Below, in pieces: positions 19,975-33,990 of a stretch of 64,000 nt of DNA. The position numbers were made by a program, and so were the translations under genes. The notes beneath the pieces are model-generated. The model did not search any database, was not told the DNA's origin, and saw nothing but the letters and a program-made list of their open reading frames with translations. Location: contig JAJTUP010000067.1 in the NCBI GenBank assembly GCA_021399435.1, positions 62,001 through 126,000 of the forward strand. The letters are read 5' to 3'. The stretch comes from Diaporthe sp. PMI_573. Lineage: Eukaryota; Ascomycota; Sordariomycetes; Diaporthales; Diaporthaceae. Each line of letters begins with the position of its first letter. The first letter of the stretch is position 1.

Positions 19975-21642
19975 ATATAACTCTTATATAAATATGGAGA
20001 GGAATTTAAGCTAAAGGAATATTCGGGTCCCGGTATACCCAGGTATGCCATACTATTGCATATATAGGGTCCCGACAACGAGGAGGTTACTTTTTAAGAC
20101 CTGGGTTATGGTTCTGGAAGGGTCAAAACTGGCTTTGACAAACTTAAATTCTATGTAGCACGAGCGGAACAAAATGGCCTATAATATTTTTGGGTAGATA
20201 TTTGCTATATTAATAAATTAAATAATGTCAAGCTATTTAAGGCAATTAACTCTATGTTCTACTGGTATTAAAACGCGGCTTAATGCTATGTATACTTATT
20301 AGATGTCTCGATAGCTTGCTGTAGAGGGGATAATTAGCAGTTTAAGCATATCTGGGAGGTAGCTTTCTATATAAGTCGATAGTTTACACAAGGCTAGACG
20401 CTTTAGGAACTCCTAGCACCTATATTTGTCGAGTTCTTCCCAAGAAAGGGCCAGCGACTCAGTGATAAAAGGTCTTTCGAGCAACAAATATACAGGATTA
20501 CAGAGATTGCTATTAAAGCCCTTTAGGAAAGCAATCTTACTTAGCTTAGTATCAAGGACCACTTTTAATAGGCAAATACACGGAAGACTAAGCGCAAAGA
20601 AGACTGAGCATACTGTCTTTAAGGAATATTCGATGTTTTTATGCTAGTAACCTACAGCGAGGGCAAGGTATAGGCTATTGCTCGGCTTTAAATATAAATT
20701 ATAAGTATATTAATGATATCCTTCTAATTTAACTATTTTAAGAAAAGAAAATAGTTTAGCTAATAACTATATAACTTTTACTAGAAAACTAAAAATGCTT
20801 TAAAAATCTACGGCTATTTAATCCTTGCGACGATAAACAGCATATTAAGTAGATAAAAGGGGGTCTGCTATATAACTGTTACAAGTGGATTCTAGGAAAT
20901 GCCAACTTCCAACAGTGGTAAAATGACTAGAATATCAACTAGTAGCTATTACTTATATCATATGTTTGGGAAAAGTATAACCAAGCTGGCAAATAATTAT
21001 TTAAGGATGTCTGAAGGTTGGTGGATCGAATGGGAGTCAGGTAGCAGTAGGGTGCACTGAGGTCTTGTTGGGACGCTTGAGAATGGTTTGGACAACTTTG
21101 CATTGAATTTGAGTGGGCTTCTGTCAGCCCTCCTCACAGTCCCTCCGACATGACCTCAACCCTGGGCACGCTGCGGTTGGCTCTAGTGCAGGAATGGAGG
21201 GGCCGGAAAATTCGGCCCTCAAACCCACCATCTTTGGCTTTAAACAGCCAGCCAACCCTAACCCTGACAGTAACCAAACTAAATACAGATAAACTTCAGA
21301 AATCAGGCTATCTAACAAACTAGGTTACATGCTTTTTGGGTAAGAAATAAGGGGAATGCAGAGGTTCGAAGTTAGGGTCTTACAATAGCCCAAAAAATCG
21401 GCTCACGGCCACCAAACTCATCTGCCGGCGCGCACGCCACTAGTAAAAAGTCTAGGGTAACTCCTTCCGTGAAGTCTAGGGTAACTCCCTACGTGCAGCG
21501 CCCATACCTAAATGAGCGTTTCCGTTTAACAGGATGCAAATACTTAGATTACTTTGTCTGCTATCTTTAACAATACCCTCCGGGATCCAGGTCTGGGCAC
21601 AATATATTTGGTCATTAATGCGCTTAACGAATATATTATAGG
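19975..21642 (+). pseudogene. HET-NACHT (NLR-like, HNWD-type) gene relic
   Basis: Plus-strand translation with RIP stops shows a full HET domain from about 20030: (R)YAILLHI, GPDNEEVTF, KTGFDKLKF, YFWVDI, NKLNNVKLFKAINSMFYWY, CYVYLLDVS and ELLAPIFVEFF. A NACHT-flanking segment follows at about 20800-20935: LFNPCDDKQHIK, KGGLLYNCYKWIL and NFQQW. The next match is VWEKYNQAGK..LFKD and, beyond the 521-bp repeat, ITLSAIFNNTLRDPGLGTIYLVINALNE (Walker B-like). The segment that should hold the P-loop is absent near 20935. Premature stops fit TGG to TAG and CAG to TAG changes. The gene is interrupted by the repeat at 21010 and lost at the hAT at 21643. Confidence 0.7.
21010..21530 (+). repeat. 521-bp repeat E, left copy, with target duplication
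   Basis: Begins TCTGAAGGTTGGTGGATC and ends CGTTTCCGTTTAAC, flanked by AGGATG at 21004-21009 and 21531-21536. It interrupts the NACHT relic between LFKD(A) and the NT..ITLSAIF segment. It is less A+T-rich than its surroundings. With one base shift the ends are TG...CA, so a solo LTR is possible. An inverted copy lies at 58898-59412. Confidence 0.75.
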
Positions 21643-21649
21643 CAGGCTG

Positions 21650-21780
21650 GCGAATCTATCTACATCTATCTACCAAGGCCTCAGGTAGATAGATGTAGAC
21701 GCTTAGTAATCATTGGTAATATAGATAGATAGATATAGGTTACATGTAGATGTAGATAGGTTTTAGTAGATAGGTGATGT
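21650..21780. repeat. Subterminal AGAT/ATCT arrays of hAT, left end
   Basis: Interspersed ATCTATCTAC and TAGATAGATG motifs in both orientations; the right end at about 45985-46120 mirrors them. In hAT elements subterminal motifs are transposase binding sites. Confidence 0.65.
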
Positions 21781-21796
21781 ATAGGCTATGCTACCC

Positions 21797-23254
21797 CTAG
21801 TTCATAGCCTCAACCACGTCGTCACCTATCTCTTTCAGCAACCCATTATATCCCTCCAACAAGCCTCCTCTTAGCCATGATCTAACTATCTGAGTAACAG
21901 CAATAGTGCTCGCGTCCAATCAGTGTCGTTTAGGTAAAACCATACTACCAGCAGAAGAAAACGTCCTCTCACACTCGGTAGCCATGGCAGGAATTAACAA
22001 GATATTAATCGCCATTTTGGCTACACGAGGATACTCAAACTGCTTCGCAGACCAGTAATTAAGCGGGTTATCATGCTTTAAATATATATCGTTCTTTGTA
22101 GATAACCACCTCTCGAATTCATCTTTAACCAGCTCGTGTTCATGCTTTGTACTCGACATAAGCTTGTCCTAGAACAAATTAAATAGATTATGCTCTCGTG
22201 CCCTTATAGCTTTGGGAAGATTACTATTTGTAATCTCCCACTATATAGGAAGGTCGCAGTACTCGTTATTTTATAGCGTTTGGACTAGTTGGTAAGCTGT
22301 ATGTAACCAATCCTCCTTTTCGGCATATGCTTTTGTTAAGAATGCTAACTGTATCCCGGGATAGAGAACCGTAGCTATATAGTAGATTGGCGTCTTGTCG
22401 AGCTTTATATAGTACTTGTTGAGCTTAACCTAAGCAGAATTAACGCAGGAAGTATAGTAGCTCGGTTCTATTCGATTTACAGCCTCAATCTTTGCTTTCT
22501 CAAGCGTCGTAAGGAGGAACTTATAGGCCACAGCTACCTGCCAGATACTCTTATACTGTGCCTTGATTTCTCCCTTACAGAGCCGGGTTTGACTATCCCC
22601 TTTAAGCCGTAAAAGACAAGATTCAAACATGCTGAGAATATCTTTAAACCAACCCAGCACATCCTAATCTGCATCTAAAAGAAGGTTTTTCTCCTCGAGG
22701 CATAGAGGGAGAGAGCAGCGGAGCTTAGTTAATTTCGATTGAGACCGTGGAAACCTTTTGCCAGATTGTATAGTTACTTCAATTAACTCTTCAAGGTAGC
22801 GTCAAAGCTTGATTACTCACTCAATTATGTAATATTGTAAAAGCCAACGCGTGCTATTATTGAGAACCACATTAAGTGTTTTAGGATAGCTTTTGTCAGG
22901 ATCTTCTTCTTGTATCTTGCGTAGAATAGAAGTAACCTTGTTAGATTAATGGACCCAAACTACAAGATTGTGTAGTTTTCTAATAGGACCTCTCTTCGTC
23001 TACTTGTCAAAGTTATCCGGATTAATATCTTCAAGAAAGTCTTCGCCATTAAGAGAGAGCATGGCTCTTGCAACAAGGTAGAGAATGTGCCTAAAGTATT
23101 AAACCCTTCTGCGTGCCGGGTCTGGCCATTAAAGCATTAGACCCAACGCTCCAACCGCTTAATTATTATACAAGGCGTTGTCGAGAATAAGGTATCCAAC
23201 TTTGTTGTTCGCTATTAGCTCAAACTCGTTTAGCACCTTTATGATAACTATAGA
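21797..23254 (-). pseudogene. hAT transposase, C-terminal part
   Basis: The minus-strand reading includes the hAT dimerisation motif: YWSAKQFEYPRVAKMAINIL, IPAMATECERTFSSAGSMV and PKRH, then after a RIP stop LDASTIAVTQIVRSWLRGGLLEG and a final stop at 21797. Upstream segments near 22430-22660 read YKFLLTTLEKAK and SIWQVAVAYKF. Many in-frame stops. The N-terminal half lies at 44960-45833 beyond the Fot1-type insertion. Confidence 0.8.
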
Positions 23255-24817
23255 TAACGTGGTCTACCAGTCAGCCGGACACACCACCTGCCCGGACGGT
23301 TTTCCTAAGTCTGCCAACTTTAGCCAACCTTAGCACCCCTATAGTGTGGAAAGGTCAATTATATTTGGTACTAATTGGTGCCAACTGGTCTTAATTGCTT
23401 ATTTTTAATTAATTTGGTTAATTTGGAGTAGTTGGTGGTGCTATAGTGCTAGTCTGAAGTAGATAACTTTTGGTGGGAAAATTGGCTTTCCCATTAAAAT
23501 AATAAATTTTAGACATATAGGATTAACCTTAATTTACACTAGCTAGACTAACTATTTGGGCGGTCTGCCGCGGACTGCTATAAAATGTGCTATTATTTAC
23601 TTAGGATTTAAATGACTAGATTCTTTTGTATCTTTCTTACAAGTTTTTACATTATGCCCAGTCTTGCCGTAGTTGCCATATTGTCGTTTACTTAGTCTGC
23701 CGCGGACTGCCTCCTTAGTACCACCAGCTATTTTATTAGCTAGCCGCTTTTCTTTCTCTTTTTTCTTAATTATTGCCTGGGATTCCTTAATAGTAAGTGC
23801 TCCTCTAAGCTATACTTGGCTTCTTTTAGCCCTCTGGCATTTAGTAAGTGCTAGATTAGCGTCTTAAAGTATGTAGATCTGCTGGCTTATAAGTATAATT
23901 AAGTATGCTATTACTTGTACTCTTTTTGCCCTTCTATTAATAGCCTTTATAATTGGTGTAGGGGAGCTTTCCTGATGTGTAAATATCCTGCCCTTAATAA
24001 AACTTAATTACTAAATAGTTTAATAGGCGTTAGATAGTGTTTGTAATTTCTATTTGGATGGTAATATAGGAAGGAATTGTACTAGAGTTTATAGGTAGAT
24101 ATCTAGCTTGGAAATAATAGAATCTAGGTCCTATAGAGAAATCCTAGCTTCTCTAAACCTAGATTTTATGTTTTCTTTTGTAAAGATCTTATTGTGGGCT
24201 GCCTTAAATGTAATAAAGAACTTAGACTTAGTAATATAGTTAATTGAGGCCTAAATAAATAAGTTGATCTTATTGCTATATATATGCTTTAATGGCGAGT
24301 ATAATGTAATATCTAATGGCTGGAGTAGATAAAAAGAATGTAGTAATATGTTAATAGGAATAATACTATGCTTTTTGTAATACTATTTAAACTCTGCTAA
24401 TATATAGCTTTTATAGCTATTAAGGATAAGTATCTAGTATGCACCCTTTGTCTATTACTTTGTATATTTATTAAAGTGCTGGATTTATTTAAGACTAGTC
24501 TCGTTATCTATCTACCTATTTAAAGTAGGCTTAATGATTTAGCTTAGTAAAAAGCCTAACTCTATTATCTAATTAGCAAGATGGTAGGCGCCTTAGATAA
24601 TTACAAACAGTAGGATATACTAATTTTTTATATTAATATATTTAATGACTATTACCTATTCCCGGTTTCTAGGCTATATAGACTTAGCCTTGCCATGTCT
24701 ATTAGTATATATAACAACTATTAACGTGGTTATTATACCCATTATAAAGCCTGTCTCGTTAAAGTTATATAGGTTATTGTCTATAATGCCATACTTGGCC
24801 ATTATATTATAGAGTAG

Positions 24818-25138
24818 TGTTACAGGGTACAGTGTTTTACGTAGCTAGTATAATGAATTTTCTTTCTTGGCTGTCTATACTATAAGTACTAGACATACTT
24901 CTATTCTTCTTAAGGGCCGAAGCAATAATTTAACTCATTCTTCTATTATTATTATTTAATAACCTATAACATTGTCTAATCAGAACCCAAATACTGCTTT
25001 TATTACTTTTATGGCCCTTCCGGCCCTTTTTCATTATCTCTTCTTTCTTCGCGTTAAAGCCCTTAAGTGGTTTTCTCTCTCTCTCTAAGGGGCCAGCAGA
25101 ACTTAGACACATATGCTCGGCTTGTTATCCACGTTTTT
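24818..25138 (+). repeat. 5' LTR of gypsy-type element
   Basis: Begins TGTTACAGGGTACAGTG and ends CCACGTTTTT. It differs from the 3' LTR essentially by transitions (for example TCTATACT versus TCCGTACT). The minus ORF 24930-25112 inside it is not a gene. Confidence 0.8.
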
Positions 25139-25700
25139 ACTAGTAATCTAGCCTGGGCCGAGCTAACTATATAACCTTTAAAGACTAAAGAGAGAGCTTA
25201 TAACTGACGAGTTGGTTTAAAGCTTACCTGTTCTTTATAATTATATGTAGAATTGTCTTACCTATGCTTAATTAAAACTATCGAAGGAACGCCTTGCTAG
25301 AAAGAGAGTTATATGACTAAACCGAAGACAAGAGAAGCATAACTAAAGTATATAGAAAGAACCCTGCTTTTAAACCTACTCTCTTGCCGAGGTTCTAAAG
25401 GGTACTCTCTTAACTAAGCTTTGCGCCCAAGGCGTAAATATCAGCTATCATACTAGAGATTGTTTTATGATAATGGCTAAAGCCCTGGTAGAGCGATATA
25501 TTTATTTATAAAACACTTAGTTAAGGAGGAGATTAGACTTTTACAGGATTTGTCGAGCTTAGATTAAAAAAGAACAGCCCTTAATCTAATTCTATAGTTA
25601 CTTTAGCGACTAAAGTCTAGTTAGAAAGTGGCGCTATTATGACAATTGCCTCTATGTTTGTTACAACAAGGTTTGTAGCAAGGCGCTTTTAGGTATAAGT
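25139..25700. other. Leader of gypsy-type element
   Basis: Sequence between the 5' LTR and gag. A primer-binding site was not identified with confidence; ACTAGTAATCTAGCCTGGGC follows the LTR directly. Confidence 0.35.
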
Positions 25701-28700
25701 ATAAAGCCTGAGGAGTATATAAAGAGGCAAGGCTAAGGTATTATGGCTTTTGATTAGAGCTAATAGGAGACTCTAAGAAAAAACTATGTATGCTGGGAAG
25801 AGGAAAAGTACTTTAAGAAGGTACAAGAATTTAGAAGTATCATTATTATACTAAGTATTAATCTATAAATATATTTATCTTTCTAGATAATACTAATTTT
25901 CTCAACTATTAACAAGCCTATAGCTCTAATTACTTTATTTTAACTATATCTAGCACTAGAATATCTATGGTAGCTGGCCCTACTAAAGACGCTGCTCCTA
26001 TTAGAATACCGGGTTTCCCGACTATATTATTTAAAGGCTTAAGCCCGCCACGTCTGCCTTTACTTATTCTAAGCTCTACTTACTAGCAAGCGATTGCTAG
26101 TTCTTTAATTTCTTCTAATTATTAAAAGACTGGAAAGGAGCGTAAAAGAGACTGGTTACTGAAGAAACCTAAGCCTAAAGGTAAAGGGTTTCCTAGCAAA
26201 ACCTTTTTACCTTCTACCTAGGACCTTTCTACTTAGCTACAACAACTTCTTTTAGCTAAGCCTAACACTATAGGCTAATACCTATTTAGTCTATTTTCTT
26301 ATAATAATATAATACTACCCTAGATAGTACTGCTTATATTGTATAATCTTAATATACTAAGGTTTGATGGTATAAATATTATTAAGTTAATATCTGCCTT
26401 AAAGGATACTGCTTATTAATTTTTTTATCTAACGGACTAGATTCTTTCTTTGTTAAAATAATACTATATTGGCTTTAATTTAGTTTATTTGATTAAGAAG
26501 GTTACTACTAGGCTAAATACCTAGGCTTTATAGAGTTAGGAACTCTTAGCCTACTTTAAAACTAATAATACTTTTTTTTAAATAGATCTAGGTTTGGTAA
26601 TAGAAGTAATCCTCTGTTAGAATCCCTTAGACAACCTTGAGGAGTAGAAATAAAGGATTGCCAACTATAATTAAGTACTAATTAAAGCTAGAGAGACGTT
26701 TGATTAAAGAAGCAGAACCTTCTATAAGACGCTCTTGTCTTAAATTAAGAAGTGGCTTCTTTTTAGACTAGCCTTTGAGGAGAAAATTAAAGATATACCC
26801 TGGATAGAATTTAAAGACAAGCTTCTATTTATCCTTAATAGAGAATTAGAGTACTCTAAGCAGGACTATTACCTGGTTATAAAAGGACTTTTTAATTATT
26901 TCTAAACAGACCTGTAGAATTAGTAGAATTAATAGTATATAGAGAAGAAATAGAGTAATAATCTAAGATACTTAAAACCTACTAGTATATATCTAGAACC
27001 TATTATTTAGCCTAATTAGCATAGGAGTTAGGTTAACAATTCTCTTAAATAGAGGATAGACGATCTTATAAATAAATTTACTAACTTAAAAATCAAATAG
27101 CTAAGAATGTAAGAAGAAAAGGAGATTAATAAATAATTTAGATACTATACCAAAGCAACCTTTTATAATAGATAACAAACTAAACTTAGACTAACTAAAA
27201 TAAGAGTAGTAGGGTCTGTTTAGAGACCTAGTAGCTAGGAAATCTACTCCCTAGCCTTGAGTAACAACGATGACAATACTTATAGCGTTTCTACTATTTA
27301 GCTTAAGAAAGATGGTTCTCTATATATATACTATAGCTATATAGGAGAAGACTATATAGCCTATAAGTATAACAAGATTAACAAGCTTGTTACTAATAAG
27401 CTCTTTTATATAGAAAAATATAAGGGTTTTTTAATGATTCTTAACACTATTATAGATACTTAGAATGGGTATTTTGAATTTCTAGATCTTGTTAGTATTT
27501 AACTTTATTATAATTAGAAAGGAATTAGGATTAAGAAGTATGCTAGAGGCTGACTAGAGTTTCTATTATAAAAAGGCAGAACTAACTTACTATATATTCT
27601 TTAATACTAAAAACTTGTTAAGGCGAACCCATTATTTAGAGGTAACCTAGCCTTAGGAGAGGTTAAACTAGTCTGGAATTCTAATCTACCCGAAAAGCTA
27701 CTAGTAATTAAATTTATATCAATAATCTTAGACCTATCTCTCTATACCATTACTATAGATAAAGAATAGATTTATTTAAAAGATCTATAAATCTTTATTA
27801 ATACTATAAAGAAGAGATAAGTAATAAAGAATACTTTAGATTAGGGTAATAAGGTAATATATAAAGCTATACCAGATACCCTTTATCTTAAAATATATAT
27901 CTACTTTGAAAATAATTTACCAAGTCTAAGTAGTCTAAGTAGAAAGGAACCAGATAACTTGAAAAGCTATATAGTAAAAGAATTTACTAGGTATATAGAA
28001 TATAATCAAGTTAGTATAGTAGCAGGGGTGGTAGTAGAAAAACCAACCTGTACTAAGCTAAAAAGATAACTAGTGGAAACCTTACCTCTGAAAAAAGCAG
28101 CAATATAGGTAATTTTTAGTAAAACTATAAAGATGTATACTTTTAATCTCCTAGCTCTTAAGGAGATAAATACTGCTCTGATTAGGTGCCTATAAGCCCT
28201 ATAGGACGGGGTAAGGACTATTTTACAAGTCTCTTTTAAACCTGTCTATAAAATGAGGGGACGGAGAGACTAGCACCCGAGTATTAAAGTTGTTAGCGCT
28301 TTGATAAGCAACTTATTAGGGGAAACTACTCTAACCTTGATAATGATTAGATATTATATTAGCTCTCTAGCTATATTAACTTTAGATGTAATTAACTAAG
28401 AATGTTATGGTTTAGCTTTTCTTACTATATGTATAGGAAGTAACTAATATATATCTTTACTAGCTTTGTTTAATACCAGGATAGAGATAAATCTGCTACT
28501 ATTAAGCTATTATAGCCAAAACTAGCTTACTTATTCTTCTCTTAAAGATATGATCTTTATAGTTTATAATAGAGAAGCCTTGTCTCTAATTAGGGTAATT
28601 AAAGACTAGATTTATATTAGCTCTAAGTAGATAAAGTAAGTTTTCTTTATTATTGATAATGTAACCTATAATGTTATATACTACATTCTTCTTAAAATAT

Positions 28701-31700
28701 CGTTCTTTTTTAATACTAATCTGACTTTTAAAAACTTAAAGGGTTTTTTATTTGTATACATTATGTTAGGAGACTCCCGGATAAAGTGTAGCCTAGAATA
28801 AAGGAACTAGAAGCCTTTTTATATAGTGCCTAGTAATGGTGTACGAGTTTTAGAAAAATACATTTTACAGACTTTAGCTATTTAGATATATTTAGAGTAA
28901 TCTGATTAGAAACTAGTGGTAATTAATACTCTAGTTAAGCCTTCTTTAACCCATCTTAGTATTAAAGAAGGTAATAAAATTTTTAGTATCTTATAGGACG
29001 AGGATATTTAAAAGTTATTAGTTTCTTTTATAAAAGACCTTTAATATAAAATACGTTAGCTGTGTGTATTTAAAGGTATTGAAAAACCTAATCCTTAGTA
29101 TGTCTATAGATTGTATCTAAGAATAAGAACAGCCTATACTTGTAAATGGATAAACTTAATCCTATTATCTATAAGTATTGCTAAATTAATTAGTCATATT
29201 TATTAACTTATGATTAGAACCCTATACAAGAGGGCAGGAGTTAAAATATATCTAGTAGATAATTATCTATCTAACGGATTAGTTTTGGAGGAAATAGTTA
29301 ACTAGAAGCCGAGCCATGAAGTGAAAATTAGGGATGCTATAAACTAGAATTGTAGATATAAATATAACCCCTAGATATAGCTAAAATTCTCTAAGATTAA
29401 GAGGGGATCTTAACTTACTCCTAATTACTTAAAATAGATTATGAAGGACAACTATAACGGCTTTTTAACTAAAGAAAGGAATATGTTTACACATTTTTTA
29501 TTTAATAGAAAAAAGGCTCTTGCCTAGAACTAGTCTTATATATTTTAAATTAGTATAGATGTTGCTTTACCTTAAATAATTAGAACTATACTATACAAGG
29601 CCTATTAAGTAAAGATAATTAAGTTATCTAGAGCCCTTAGAATAACAGCTATTAAAATGTTGAGAGAAAGAGAGGCGAGTGGTGTTATCGAGGAATCTTA
29701 CATGATATATTGAAATGGCTGGTTCTTAGTTAAGAAAAAGGACTTAAGGTACTAGCTAATTAATAATATCTTTAAAGGAAATAGGGTTATAATTAGAGAC
29801 GCCTTTATATCCTTAGCAGTAGACGAATTTGTAGAAGAATTTATAATATATAAGATTCTCTCTCTTTTAGATTTCTTCTTAGGCTATGATTAGGTTAAGC
29901 TTGATGAGAAGAGCCGTAATATAATGATCTTTATAACACTAATTAGATTATTTTAATAATATAGCCTATCTATAGGTGCTACTAATTCTATGGCCTAGTT
30001 TATACAATATATAGTACGGCTGTTGTATGACTTAATTCCCTTAATTTACAGACTTTTTCTAGACAATATAGCTATTAGAGGTTCTAATATAGATTACGAC
30101 AATAAGGAGATTCTTGATCTACCCAGAGTTAGAAGATATAGTAGAATATATTAAGAATCTTGATAATGTTTTCTATAATATAGAACTGGCTAGCACGGCT
30201 ATTAATGCCTGTAAATTAAAATGATGTAAGTATTAAACCGATATTATTAGATATACGTATAATACTCTTGGCCAAGTACTAGTAGATAAGAAGATTATTA
30301 AGATTAGAGAATGAGAAAGCTATAAGAACATTTTTTAGGTCTGCTTTTTTATTAGCTTTATTAACTATTATCAGGCATAGATGCCGTTTTATAGGATTAT
30401 TACCAGGCCACTCTTTAACTTCTTTAAGAAAGGAGCGCCGTTTTACTAGTTAGAAGAATGCTAGAAAGCCATAAATGTATTAAAAGCAACTATTACGACT
30501 AAACTATATCTAATTAATATTAACTATAGCTAAGGAAACATTATCCTTATAGTTAACACAAGTCTTTAAGAATAGAAAGCTTGTCTTATATAGGAAAAAG
30601 ATAGTATCTGATATCTAGTAAGGTATGAGAATAGAGCTTAGATAAATGTAGAAAAGCTTTACGACACTATAAAAAGAAAATATAAGGCAGTTCTCTATAT
30701 AATTAGATACCTATGGTTCTATATTTATAGTATATACTTTTTTTTAGAAATAGATTTAAATATTTTTATTTGGTAGTTAAAGGAAGCTATAATAGATATG
30801 CCTAGTACTCTTGTAATAAGATAGCTGGTAGTAATTAAAACCTATGACTTTATGGTTTAGTATATAAAGGGGATAGAAAATATAATAGCTGACGTGCTGT
30901 CTTGCAAACCTCTAGGGCTATTTAATAATAACAATAGGTAAATTAAAGGAGATATTAAGAACTAGTGTAAAACAACTTTTAGATATATAGCTATAGTTAA
31001 AGCTAATTAGAGCCCTGTGCTTGATAATATTTACTTTTAGTTCAAACGATCTAAGAATATTATAATATACCTTTAGAATAGTATAATGCTGTAAGGACTT
31101 TTGTCTTTATAATTATAGACCTTTAAGAAAATAGCTTACTATTTTGCCCTTTATAAAGGAATCTTCTAGTAGTTGCCTGAGAAAGGCCTTAAATGATAAC
31201 GAGTTGTTAATAATTTTAATCTAAAGTTACGGATTATTAGAAACATATATGCTTTTTTGGGTTATTAAGGACGAGATACAACATATTCTTAAATCTGCGC
31301 CATGTATTACTAAAAGAATATATATGCTAACGTTGAAAACACTATTGTTGAATACTTAAAGTATATAAAGTAGAGTATCAGAGTTTACAACAACGGAATT
31401 ATTCTAACTATTTCTGACCAGCTATTTATAAAGATTTATATTAATGTCTAATACTTGCCTTTTAATTAAAGCTATGATAAGTTAGTAGAAGCCTATTATA
31501 ACTTTACTAGCTGGGTAGAAGCTATATTTCTTAAAATTACTAATGCTAAGAATATAAAGAAATTCTTTATCTAGTATATTCTACTTAAGTAGGGGCTACC
31601 TTTTAAAGTAGTTATCGACAGAGGCAGAGATAATATAGGGGAATTTATATAGTACCTTCAACTAATTAGAGTTAGACAAATCTTTCTCTTGGCGTATAAC

Positions 31701-32700
31701 CTACAAGTAAACGGAATTATTAAACATAGATATTTTACTCTTATAGCCACGTTAACTAAGATAATAGAAGACGATGTAAAAGGATAGAGATACATTTTTC
31801 TATATACCCTCTTTTTTAATTACACGTCATTAAGGCGTTTGTATAGAAAAAGCCTGTTCTATTTCCTCTATGGGTATAATTCTGTTATTTTGATAAAAAC
31901 TAACATTCTGACCTAGAGAGTATAAGTATAAAAACCTTATATGTCTCCTTAAGAGGCTTTATACTATTGTCTTAGATCCCTGCTTAATCTAGTAGAAGAC
32001 ATAGAGCTGGTGCAACAGTTTGTTGCTAAATTTAGGAAACAAGCTGCTGGCAAAGATACTTATTATAGATTTTCAAGACTAACGCCTTTAAAGGAAGAAG
32101 ACCTTGTTTTTATTATTAATAAACAACGGAAAACTAATTACTCCTTGTTTAGAAAGCTAATATACTAATAGTTTAGTCTATATATTATCGACTCTATTTC
32201 CCTAAATAATATATATAAGCTTTAAATACTAGATAAAGCTAAAGTTAGTGGGATATATTTATTTCGAAGGCTAAAGAAGTTTGTTAAATATAATGAAATT
32301 TGGGAGCCAAAAGTACCACTACTATAGACAAAAAACCTGCCTAAGATGGAAACTATAGGCTACAAGCTCTAGTAAATACAACTATATAATACTTTTCTAG
32401 ACCTATTCTTGTCTATTATAGATATAGAAATTAAGGACGATAAAGGAGATTTTAATTAGTATTAAGACTTTTCAGATATTTTACTATAACAGATACCTGT
32501 AGATATCTTATGGTTAATAAAACCTATTTCTGCATCTTTCTCTAAGGACTTAGAAAACTTATCTTAACATTCTAGTATTATAATGTAATCTTAAATATAG
32601 TAGCTATCTTACTAACTACTATAATTCAACTGGTATATCGACATTTTAATGGTTAGAATAAACAATCCTTGCTAATTAGACTATTAGTTAATTTTATAAA
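25701..32700 (+). pseudogene. Ty3/gypsy gag-pol relic
   Basis: Plus-strand translation with many RIP stops. The gag-like region at 26300-27000 includes NILRFDGINI and FKDKLLFILNRELEYS. Reverse transcriptase starts near 29657: GVIEESYMIY, NGWFLVKKKD, SLLDFFLGYD and FLDN in place of the usual LDD context. RNase H around 30350-30930 includes INYYQ, FFKKGAPFY and IENIIADVLSCKP. Integrase around 31480-31800 includes SWVEAIF, GLPFKVVIDRGRDN and NGIIKHRYF. Order RT-RNase H-integrase is the gypsy order. Heavily mutated; not functional. Confidence 0.75.
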
Positions 32701-32748
32701 TTTATTACTTTTCTTCTATTTGATATTTAGCTTTGTTTTATTATCCTA

Positions 32749-32758
32749 GGGGGGGGGG
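32749..32758 (+). other. G10 run downstream of pol
   Basis: Ten G in a row after CCTA, followed by ATACTCTTATCTAC. It looks like a polypurine tract, but no LTR matching the flanking ones begins here. Confidence 0.5.
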
Positions 32759-32929
32759 ATACTCTTATCTACAATATATTAAGACTGATAGTCTGCCGTA
32801 AACTGATTGTTTTCTTTATATTTAAATATGTTTTTTTTACTAGGCTTCTTTTCTTTTATTTATTACCCTACAACATTTATTTTACTTTAATTAAAGCCTA
32901 GTTTACATTTATTTTACCATTATACAATG

Positions 32930-33990
32930 TATGAAATTTAAAATTAATTACTTATTATAAAAATAGAGAGTAGTGGTTTTGTAAACCCAACGTCTATTAC
33001 CTTATATAACCTTTTACCCTAATTCTTTTCCTGAATTACTTTTAGGATCTCTTCTCTTTAGGCTTTAGCTTCTTGGGTCTAGGCTAAAAACACTTTACCT
33101 TTTTAATTACTTTCTTCCTTACTTTATTAAAGTCAAATTCCTTGTTAATTTAGGTAAATTTACTTAAGGTAAGTTCTAATTAGAGAGTACCCTTGAGTTT
33201 ATAATTAAGCGGAGCAGTGGTAGCCTTAATAGCAGGAATGTAGAAATCCTTGTTAAAAGTATAGTTACCGCCTTTAATATAGTAGAGATAGTTAATATAT
33301 ACACCCTTCTTGAAACCAGGAATGCTTTAGTACTTAAAGAAAAAGACTATAACGGAGACTCTATAGTTGAAATTTCAGGATATACACGCAAGACAGTACT
33401 TATAGAGAGAAGTATTTTAATAACTAAAAAAGGCGATAAAAAGGACAGGGGCGTGGTACTTATTGTCTAATTAGTATAGATTAGATATATACTTTTTATA
33501 TGGTTTACTGTTAATCTTTTTAATAAAAACCTTGTTAGCACCTATCTATATTAGTGTTTAAAGATACTTATAGAGAAAATTATGATTCTCGTTTAGTAGG
33601 AAGAAGATAAAAAGGTTGATTATAATCTTTTTAATAGTAGGCTTAGATAGAAGCCACGTAATATACTAATTTATACCATGACTAATTAGGATATAGATAA
33701 AGATATTTTAAATAAAAAAGGTATAGAGTTTAGACTTAAGGATAACATTTTGTAGAAGTATACCTTAGTTTATAAAGGTAGTATAAATACTATAGTTGAT
33801 GATTAGTTTAAGGTGGTTAGACTTGTATAAGGAATAAGCAGGCTTTTGCTTACTTTCCTCCTTTTCCTTTCCCTTTTTATCAGGATTCTAGGAAGTATAG
33901 GAAGATATTTTAAGGGGTAAGAGAAGAAAGATAGTAGTATAAAAATAAGATTTGGTTTAGGAAGCTTGTTTAGTGTCTAATCAGAGTAAC
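32930..33990 (-). pseudogene. Unrecognised minus-strand relic inside the LTR element
   Basis: Minus-strand frame with RIP stops reads, in order, GANKVFIKKINSKPYKKYI, NKYHAPVLFIAFFS, VSVIVFFFKY, GFKKGVYINYLYYIKGGNY and KEFDFNKVRKKVIKKVK. I do not recognise the family. It faces opposite to gag-pol and is bounded by the G10 run and a second unknown segment. Confidence 0.35.

Noticed and set aside
24930..25112. 60-aa ORF repeated at 43980-44162, suggesting a conserved small gene.
   Set aside because: Both lie inside the paired 321-bp LTRs.
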